Assembly (NCBI GenBank): GCA_019022495.1 | Contig: JAFEKR010000001.1 | Coordinates: 8,122,001 to 8,186,000 of the forward strand | Source of the DNA: Epichloe hybrida | Taxonomy: Eukaryota > Ascomycota > Sordariomycetes > Hypocreales > Clavicipitaceae | DNA length: 64,000 nucleotides | Direction: 5' to 3' | Shown: positions 57,144 to 64,000 of the stretch, piece by piece | How positions within the stretch are numbered: the first letter of the stretch is position 1 | Layout: each line of letters opens with the position of its first letter | Notes under the pieces: model-generated | The model's input: the letters and a program-made list of their open reading frames with translations, nothing else | Told to the model about the DNA's origin: nothing | Database searches by the model: none | Translations under genes and position numbers: made by a program

Positions 57144-58596
57144 ATGCACACGTCTCTTGTTTTGGCCGGCATTGCCCTCGCGGCTGCCCTGATGGTGATG
57201 CTCGTCAACTCCATTCTGACGTCACTCCGGCACAGGGCCAAGGCGAAAGAGCTGGGTTGCAAACCTCTTGTCAAGACGCGTTCCCTGGATCCCAGCGGCA
57301 TCTGGGCATTATACCTCGGCTTCAAAGCCTCCAAGGCCAAGAGGTTCCCCGACTTCTTGCAGGAAGTTTACAATCAGTTTCAGGAACGCCAAGGCCGTGC
57401 CGTCGGCACTTTGGCTCTCGTGTCGCCATTCTTCAGCAAGATCATCTTCACAGCCGAGCCGCGGAATATCCAAACCATGCTGGCGTTGAAATTCAAAGAT
57501 TTCGGACTAGGTGTAAATCGAACGGAAAACTTTGCGCCTCTGCTTGGAAACGGCATTGTGAGTTTTTTTTAGTTTTTTTTTTTTCTCCTTCTTTCTTTTT
57601 TTGGCGGGTAGTACAACAGCACGAGCATGCATCATGACTGATTGCCGCTCAGTTCGCCACAAATGGCAAGCAATGGGAACATTCACGCGCTCTTCTCCGC
57701 CCACAATTTGTCCGCAGCCAAGTCAGCGACCTGGAACTGGAGGAAAGACATGTCAAGAACATGATGGCAGTTTTGGATCAGCATCTTGGTCGCGACGGCT
57801 GGACGGGCACCGTCGATCTTCAGGTCCTATTCTTCCGCCTCACTCTCGATTCGGCGACCGAGTTCCTGTTCGGCGAGAGTGTCAACAGCCAGATTGACCA
57901 GCGACATAGCATCAAAAACACCGGCAAGGACGACGGCAGCTTCGCATATGCTTTCGATCGCTCCCAGTTCATCCTGGCCATCGCGGCCCGGCTTGGCACC
58001 AACTACTGGCTGATGCACACCCCTGAATTTCGCCGCATGGTGCAGCGAGTTCATGATTTTGTGGACTACTTTGTCCAGAAAGCCATGAACAAACCCTCGG
58101 AGAAGAAGGCTGATCATTACGTCTTCCTGAACGCTTTAGCGGAGCAGACGCAGGATCCCGCCGAGGTGCGGTCGCAGCTTCTAAACATCCTTCTTGCTGG
58201 CCGTGACACGACCGCCTCGCTGCTGGGATGGTTCTTCCATACTCTGGCCGACGAGCGATATCAGCCCATCTATAAGAGACTCCGCAAAATCATTGTGGAA
58301 GATTTCGGGCCGTATTCTGATCCTCGTCCAGTAACTTTCGAGAGAATGAAGAATTGCCAATATTTGCAGTGGTGTATCAACGAAGCCTTGAGACTGTTTC
58401 CCGTTGTACCCATGAATGTTCGCACAGCACTGACGGATACGACCTTGCCCACGGGCGGTGGCCCTGACGGCACTTGGCCGGTTTTTGTGCCCAAGGGTAC
58501 AGATGTTGGATACTCGGTGAGCGCTACTTCATTCCTCCTCGCAACTTGCTTGCTGTCCAGTGTCCAGGAACTATTGTGACGAAAATAGTATTGACC

Positions 58597-58631
<35 letters not shown>

Positions 58632-58995
58632 GTTTACATCATGCACCGACGGAAAGACCTCTGGGGTGAAGACGCCGAGGTGTTTAGACCAGAACGCTGG
58701 GAGACGAGAAAGCCTGGATGGGACTATCTGCCTTTCAATGGCGGCCCTAGAATCTGCATCGGTGGGTGACCGCTTGCCGTCATCATTGTCAATCTGTTCT
58801 CGTTTACTGACTGACTTTCTGATTATAGGACAGCAATTCGCACTAACTGAGATCGCTTACGTTGTTGTGCGAATGATGCAGCGCATCGACGAGGTTGACG
58901 GCTCTGCTGCTGGTCCTGTGAAACACGGCTTGACATTGACCAACTGTCCGGCTGATGGTGTCAAGCTCCGTCTTCACTTTGCCGAGCAAGCGTAG
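57144..58995 (+). CDS. Cytochrome P450, CYP52 clan (alkane / fatty-acid hydroxylase type)
   Basis: Four exons: 57144-57557, 57653-58516, 58632-58761, 58829-58995, with introns of 95, 115 and 67 nt, giving 524 aa. It has an N-terminal membrane anchor ([20 protein letters not shown]). The I-helix oxygen motif AGRDTT lies at residues 320-325, the ExxR motif in NEALRLFP, and the haem loop [10 protein letters not shown] with axial Cys468. [14 protein letters not shown] and the F/L-rich Pro region FPVVPMNVR are typical of the CYP52 clan, whose members hydroxylate the omega end of alkanes and fatty acids in the ER. The second intron carries a (CT)n tract (about 58599-58629) running right up to its acceptor. 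The subfamily cannot be fixed by eye. It is co-directional with the phosphatase and second P450 downstream. Confidence 0.9.
58599..58629 (+). repeat. (CT)n tract serving as the polypyrimidine region of a P450 intron
   Basis: About 15 CT units end one base before the AG acceptor (58630-58631) of intron 2, so repeat length could affect splicing. Confidence 0.9.
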
Positions 58996-59601
58996 GGAAT
59001 GGAAGTAGGCGCGACGTGAGATGGTGAAAGGGGGAAAGCATGGGGCCAAGCATGGGGCCACAACCTCTTGCGGCCATCAAGTCAACGTTTGCTGGCAAAA
59101 CCTCTGCTGTGGTCTGTATGTCACTTCACCTAGTGGCTCAATCACGTCTGGCGCACACCACTGCAGACTGACAATGTTGATGGATAACGGCGAAAAGGGG
59201 GGTGCCATTTAGTACGGAGCACGGAGTAGTCCGGAAGTAGTCCGGAGTGACGAAAGATTTGACCACCACTTTTGAAAAAAATTGGTGGGGAGTGGGGTAG
59301 GTGTGGAGACTCGCCGGACGTGATTGGACTATCCGCGAGTGACTACGATCTACTCCGTACGTACGGAGTACATAGAGTACTAGTAGCTGCGATGAATAAG
59401 CATATGCTTAATAACAATTACCAAGGACGATTTCATTTCTTCAAGATCCTCGGCCCGCTTATTAATAGTTGTGGGGTGCTCGTCACCTTTATCGCAACCC
59501 CCGTCCTTCCCGCCCTCGAGAGAAGAGTTGCGCGCGTGGGAACAACAACAATCAGCAGCCCGGCTGAGCCCGGCTGATGGTGATCCGCCGAACTCAGCAC
59601 A
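58996..59601. promoter_or_regulatory. Intergenic/promoter region of the secreted phosphatase
   Basis: A 606-bp gap. Two TACGGAGTA motifs in opposite orientation at 59351-59370 form TACTCCGTAC-G-TACGGAGTA, a near-perfect palindrome about 230 bp before the start. Degenerate copies lie at 59213-59245. No gene seen. Confidence 0.5.
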
Positions 59602-60687
59602 ATGAGAGTCACGTGGGCGGCGCTCAGTGTCGCGTCCTTGATCGGCCTCGTCGATGCCACCACTCCCGCTTCGACAAAGACGAGATACACCGCCGGGCCG
59701 CGTCTGGCCCACTGGCCACCGGAGGCAGCAAAGGCTCTCAACGACATGATTGCGCGCAATGCCCACAGGGGCCGCTACGCCGTCTTTGACATGGACAATA
59801 CCAGCTATCGATTCGATCTGGAGGAGTCGCTGCTTTCGTTCCTCGAGGCCAAGGGTGTTCTATCGCGCGACAAGCTGGACCCCTCTCTGAGAGTCGTACC
59901 ATTCGAAGACTCTGCTTCGCACAATGAAACCTTGTACAGTTACTATCTCCGCCTCTGCGAAATCGACGATGCAGTCGGCTACCCCTTCGCCGCGCAAGTG
60001 TTCAGTGGCATCCCACTGCGACAGCTCAAGGTCCACGTTGACGAGTTGATGGCGTTGAACAAGACGATTCCGGTCACGTACCGAAAAGGAGGGACACTGA
60101 CAAGCTCCACAGTCAGCCCGCCCAAGGTGTTCCGCGGCCAGGTCGAGCTGTACAATAAGCTCATGGCAAACGGCATCGATGTGTACGTCGTCAGCGCTGC
60201 CTCGGAGGAACTGGTGCGCATGGTTGCCTCGGACCCCAAATATGGCTACAACGTCAAGCCCGAGAACGTAATCGGCGTCACTCTACTGATGAGGGACCTC
60301 AAAACTGGAAACGTCACTTCTGCTCGGAAACAAATCAAGGACGGCGACTACAATGAGAAGGATAACCTTGAGCTGGTCATGACGCCCACCTTGTGGACAC
60401 CCGCCGTGTGGAAAGAGGGTAAATGGGCTGCCATTCTGGCCTATATCGACCCGTGGAAAAGACCGATTCTTGCTGGCGGCGATACTCCGGACAGTGATGG
60501 CCCCATGCAATTCCAGGGCGTGGATGTCGGCCGTGGTGGCATCCATCTCTGGGTCAATCGCACAGAGAAGTACTGGCAGCAGATTAGCAAAATGAGGAAG
60601 GATTTTGCAGAGGCTCAACAGCGTGAAGGACTGCCTGTCTGGGCGGACAAGAACTGGGTGGTCGTCAAGCCTGAAGAAATCCTGTAA
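59602..60687 (+). CDS. Secreted HAD-superfamily phosphatase, phosphorylcholine-phosphatase-like
   Basis: Single exon, 361 aa. A signal peptide (MRVTWAALSVASLIGLVDA) indicates secretion. HAD motif I is FDMDNTSYR with nucleophile Asp63 and Asp65. Motif II is VYVVSAASEE (Ser198). Motif IV is GGDTPDSDG (Asp294, Asp297, Asp299). The exact GDTPDSD string and DMDNTSY context match what I know of Pseudomonas phosphorylcholine phosphatase PchP, which frees choline and phosphate from phosphorylcholine. Substrate is therefore inferred as phosphorylcholine or a similar small phosphoester. It lies between two co-directional P450 genes. A single exon and similarity to a bacterial enzyme raise the question of ancient transfer, but base composition looks like the neighbours. 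Confidence 0.8.
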   Translation: MRVTWAALSVASLIGLVDATTPASTKTRYTAGPRLAHWPPEAAKALNDMIARNAHRGRYAVFDMDNTSYRFDLEESLLSFLEAKGVLSRDKLDPSLRVVPFEDSASHNETLYSYYLRLCEIDDAVGYPFAAQVFSGIPLRQLKVHVDELMALNKTIPVTYRKGGTLTSSTVSPPKVFRGQVELYNKLMANGIDVYVVSAASEELVRMVASDPKYGYNVKPENVIGVTLLMRDLKTGNVTSARKQIKDGDYNEKDNLELVMTPTLWTPAVWKEGKWAAILAYIDPWKRPILAGGDTPDSDGPMQFQGVDVGRGGIHLWVNRTEKYWQQISKMRKDFAEAQQREGLPVWADKNWVVVKPEEIL

Positions 60688-61268
60688 GATGGGCAGAAGA
60701 AACCATGACGGGGCAGAAGCCGAGGTTGTATTCATGTGACAAGGTTAATATGTGGCGCAGTTCACGGACAGGCTCCGCTACCGTTACCGTTATGTACATA
60801 TACTAATTAACTCGGTACGGATTAGAGGCGAGAGGCGTCTTTAAGTACCTCGCGGGGAAAGCATGACATGGTGAAGCAACAACGGAGATGAAGATTCCGG
60901 CAAGGATAACAGCGCCCAAGTGCTCGTCACATGGTCCAATCGTGATTTCGTGATTTCGCCACAACCAGACAGACACAGTCACACAGGTGCGGGGGTGGAG
61001 ACTCGGAGTTCTGGAGATGCGTGACGCACTGTGCCGCGTCCCCTCCCCTTCCTCCCCTTGAGCTACTTCCTACGGATCCGGACATTTATTCGTTCCTAGT
61101 TCCCCGTTCCCGACCCCTCGCATGTGCTGGACGAAGATGATGCTGGGATCCCGCTGCCAGTCTGCCAGTCTGCCAGTCTGCCAGTCTGCCCAGCTTCCCC
61201 TTCAACAGTTCCTTCTTGCGACAGACAGCTCAGGTTATTTTCGCCCTTCGCCCTTCGCCCTGCTCCAG
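60688..61268. other. Intergenic/promoter region of the second P450
   Basis: No gene. An 8-bp tandem repeat (CTGCCAGT) with four perfect copies and a partial one lies at 61154-61192, within 115 bp of the start codon. Confidence 0.6.
61154..61192. repeat. (CTGCCAGT)4 tandem repeat
   Basis: Four perfect 8-bp units followed by CTGCCCAG, in the leader or promoter of the second P450 gene. Confidence 0.93.
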
Positions 61269-63199
61269 ATGGCAGTGAGTATGTGGACGGCGGTTCTGGC
61301 CCTGCCAGGACTGCTCGTGGTACTCTGGATCTTCCAGCTCTTCTACATACCATTCCGTATGCGAAAGAGCTCTGGTGTCACCGCTCCCATCTTGGCAAGT
61401 AATCCATTCCATGGTAATCGCCTCCTCGTACCTTGCTCCCCCCAGCCCATCATCATCATGTGTCGCTCTCTTCTAATCCATCGTTCGGACTAGTCTTGTA
61501 CATGTTCCTTGAAGCTGCCTATATGCAGGCCAACAACCGTATGCTTGCGCACTTCAACGACATGATTGACCGAGGGGACCCAAAGACACCCGACGTCGTG
61601 GAACTTCAGTTTAGCCGTCGGCGCATCATCCTAACTCGAGATCACGAGCACATCAAGACCATCCTCACCACTAAGTTCACCCAGTATGGAAAGGGCGAAT
61701 ACATGCACTCCGCCACCAGTCCTTTCTTGGGCGATTCGATTTTTACAACCGATGGACAACTGTGGCAAAAGAGCCGCGCTTTGATACGCCCCATGTTCTC
61801 TACCGCACGGGTGCGGGATATCGAAATCTTCTCGCGATGGACAGACATGCTCATATCCAAGCTGCCACCATCGGGCCAAACGGTTGACATCTGCGATTTA
61901 TTTTATAGAATGACGCTAGACGTGTCCACGGATTTTCTCTTGGGCGAGACTGTGGGCGCACTGGAAAACCCCAACACTGAATTCAGCTGCGCTTTTACCG
62001 ACGTGCAGCGCATGCAGATGATTCGTGTCATCTTGTAGTAAGTAACGTAGTTTTTTTCCCCAAGTTGCATCTGAAAATGTAAGACTGGTTTTTTTTTATT
62101 TTTTAGCCGGCCATGATAGGGGGCGTTTTTTTTTTTTTTTTTTTTTCCTGACTCACTTCATAGTACTTTCCGTCGTGTACTTCCACTAAGAAAATATCAC
62201 GACGGCATCAAGACCATTGAGCGCTTCATCACTCCATACATTGACTCCACTTTGCAGTTGTCCGTCGAGGAACTTGAAAAACGCTCCAAGTCGGACAAGG
62301 ATTTTACCTTTTTGCACAACATCGCCCTCTTTTCTCGCGATCCCAAGGTGATCCGTGATCAAATCTTTGCCGTTCTCATAGCAGGGCGCGACACGACTGC
62401 GGCGACTCTATCATGGGCCATTTACGAGCTCTCCAACTACCCAAAGATTTGGCGAAAACTCCGTACCCAGGTACTTGAACTTGTTGGTCCGACTCAAACA
62501 CCGTCATATGAGCATCTCAAAAACCTCACATATTTGACCTATACCATCAATGAAACTCTTCGGCTGTACCCAGCCGTGCCCTTCAACATTCGCGGATGCA
62601 GTACGTGGCCACCCAAATGCACAGGCGCGAGGCGCCGTCACCGAGCTGGAGCTAACATCTGTGACGTAGTCGAGGATTCAACACTGCCTATGCCGGAAGG
62701 GCAGCCCGAGATTGCGACGTCGGTGGGGGATATTGTCATCTATAGCACCATGGCAATGCAACGCCGAGCAGACCTGTACCCTGCTGTTTCTGATACCTTT
62801 GCCGACCCTGCGATTTTCAGTCCCGATCGATGGGAACACTGGACGCCTAAACCCTGGCATTATATCCCTTTCAATGGCGGCCCTAGAATATGTATCGGTG
62901 GGTGGCCCCCTGCCCTGACCGTTGTTAATTGACTCCCATTTTCTGATTTCGCGATGTAGGACAAAACTTTGCCGTCACTGAAATGGGGTTTACATGTGAG
63001 CTTACTTACTTCCACGGATAGTGTGCATCGCCATATCACTCGATACTGACGTCAAGAAATCATAGTGGTTCGGCTGTTGCAGAAATTCGAGCGGCTTGAG
63101 TACCGCGGTGATTGGAGCGCCCAATTCCACAAGGCAGAGTTGGTCGGGTGTCCAGGCCAGGGTGTTCCAGTAGCATTCTATGAAGCAGAACAGCAGTAA
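61269..63199 (+). CDS. Cytochrome P450, CYP52 clan (second copy, divergent)
   Basis: Six exons: 61269-61398, 61494-62037, 62164-62600, 62670-62897, 62960-62995, 63066-63199, giving 502 aa. Membrane anchor WTAVLALPGLLVVLWIFQLF. AGRDTT lies at residues 298-303, ExxR in NETLRLYP, and the haem loop [10 protein letters not shown] with axial Cys445, then QNFAVTEMGF. The C-helix segment GQLWQKSRALIRPMFS is typical of CYP52-clan enzymes. It shares the haem-loop sequence with the first P450, but the proteins differ widely and have different intron positions apart from the shared phase-1 intron inside the haem loop codon (ATC G|GTGGGT). They are therefore old paralogues rather than a recent tandem copy. 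The 36-nt fifth exon is very short. Likely ER hydroxylase of fatty-acid-like substrates. Confidence 0.88.
62119..62147 (+). repeat. Long T run inside intron 2 of the second P450
   Basis: A poly-T tract of more than 20 bases, interrupted only at its edges, lies upstream of the TTCATAG acceptor. Confidence 0.8.
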
Positions 63200-64000
63200 A
63201 TTCGGGCCCTATCGATTACCGCTCTAGTCATCAAAACGAGCAACTAGTCACAAAACAACAGAAAGCGGCTTTATAACGGTGCATTTTGGGACGTATGTGT
63301 AGGTGTATGTATCCCATCATGCAGCAGTCTAGTTAGATAAATTTCCGCTGAACCCGTACCTGGACACGACTGGGGTTCTGGGCCTTTCCATTGATGACTC
63401 GGCAGATCTATGCCTTTGTTTGCCATCTTTGGCCTGGATCGTCCGTTGTTACTCTCTTGCTGAGGTTTTGACAGCAGTATACAAGACCACTTCAAACAGT
63501 TCGGTAGTAGCAGTAGGTTCGACGATGACGAATGGACGATGCCCTCCGTCGCTCTTGAGAAGGGAGAGAATCTCCGTGGCCAAGGTCCATCCGGGTATAT
63601 CTCAATCCGGCCCGGAGCTTGCTGATTGTTCCTTGCTGCGACAAAGATGAAACAGTGCCAGGGAGAGGTATCAAGGTGCGCAGAAGTTGGTGTCTTTGCC
63701 GCCCAGTATCTCGCCAATGTTGATTCCAGGGCGGAGGAATAGATGATTGACGTCCAGAGTACCGGTGGAACGCCTAACCAGCTGGCTGGGCGCTTGTTCG
63801 TCCGAAAAATGTCTATTGCCAGGCTTTCGCTTCGGAAGAACAGTCGGTTGTACTGTATATAAACGGTGTATACTATCCACGAATCTGCCAGTCCATGACT
63901 TGTAACATGCTGAATAACAAGAGTATCACCTGTTCATAGCTCAAGGGACTTGTGCTAATCCTTATTACAATTATGGTCGAACGTCATGTGATGAAAGTTG
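63200..64000. other. Right-edge DNA, no supported gene
   Basis: 3' flank of the second P450. Overlapping minus-strand frames at 63271-63880 show no recognisable domain. They might be the end of a gene entering from the right edge, but splice signals do not support a single model. Confidence 0.45.

Noticed and set aside
63271..63880. Overlapping minus-strand frames at the right edge
   Set aside because: No recognisable family and no consistent exon model; cannot be judged without sequence beyond the window.
1..64000. tRNA, 5S rRNA or snRNA genes
   Set aside because: A visual search for B-box-like GGTTCGA contexts and conserved 5S sequence gave no cloverleaf-compatible candidate; a covariance-model scan would be decisive.

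Overview
This is nuclear DNA of a filamentous ascomycete, most likely a sordariomycete (Hypocreales is my best guess, not proven). The genes carry short GT-AG introns (about 50-140 nt). Their products are typical of mould genomes: a Zn2Cys6 factor, a yeast-type Lro1, Slm1, Ldb17, Msn5 and CYP52-clan P450s. The left end is an AT-rich retrotransposon fossil with the C-to-T/G-to-A damage of repeat-induced point mutation (RIP). I saw no tRNA, rRNA, CRISPR or prokaryotic operon structure.

Layout. 1-1680: RIP-degraded Ty3/gypsy-type pol with a readable integrase core. 3-7 kb: a small membrane protein with a possible frameshift, then a Zn2Cys6 regulator (minus). 7-12 kb: gene-poor DNA rich in a TACGGAGTA motif. 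12.3-53.9 kb: a conserved housekeeping block. In order it holds exportin-5/Msn5 (-), Dph7 (-), a Bles03/DUF1917 protein (+), NatC catalytic subunit Naa30 (-), PDAT/Lro1 (+), Ldb17/SPIN90 (+), Slm1 (+), phosphatidylserine synthase (-), a YIL108W-like metalloprotease with a jacalin-like end (-), a Whi5/Nrm1-like repressor (+), an unrecognised protein (-), a Ser/Thr-rich membrane protein (+) and an RNA exonuclease (-) whose frame is interrupted by a 14-bp tandem duplication.

54-64 kb looks accessory. The 5' part of a GNAT acetyltransferase (+) and the 5' part of a secreted GH92 alpha-mannosidase (-) meet tail to tail at about 55,030, and both lack their 3' halves. This is a rearrangement breakpoint or an assembly misjoin. 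Next come three co-directional genes: a CYP52-clan P450, a secreted HAD phosphatase with the GDTPDSD motif of phosphorylcholine phosphatase, and a second CYP52-clan P450. The trio could act on lipid head groups and acyl chains, but that is inference.

Shared themes: several housekeeping genes concern membrane lipid (Lro1, phosphatidylserine synthase, Slm1) and cortical actin (Ldb17). They are not arranged as a cluster, and adjacency in fungi need not mean joint function. The strongest unexplained signal is the 9-mer TACGGAGTA, found at least 17 times, always outside coding exons, against about 0.5 expected by chance. Exon boundaries were worked out by hand from splice signals and reading-frame continuity.
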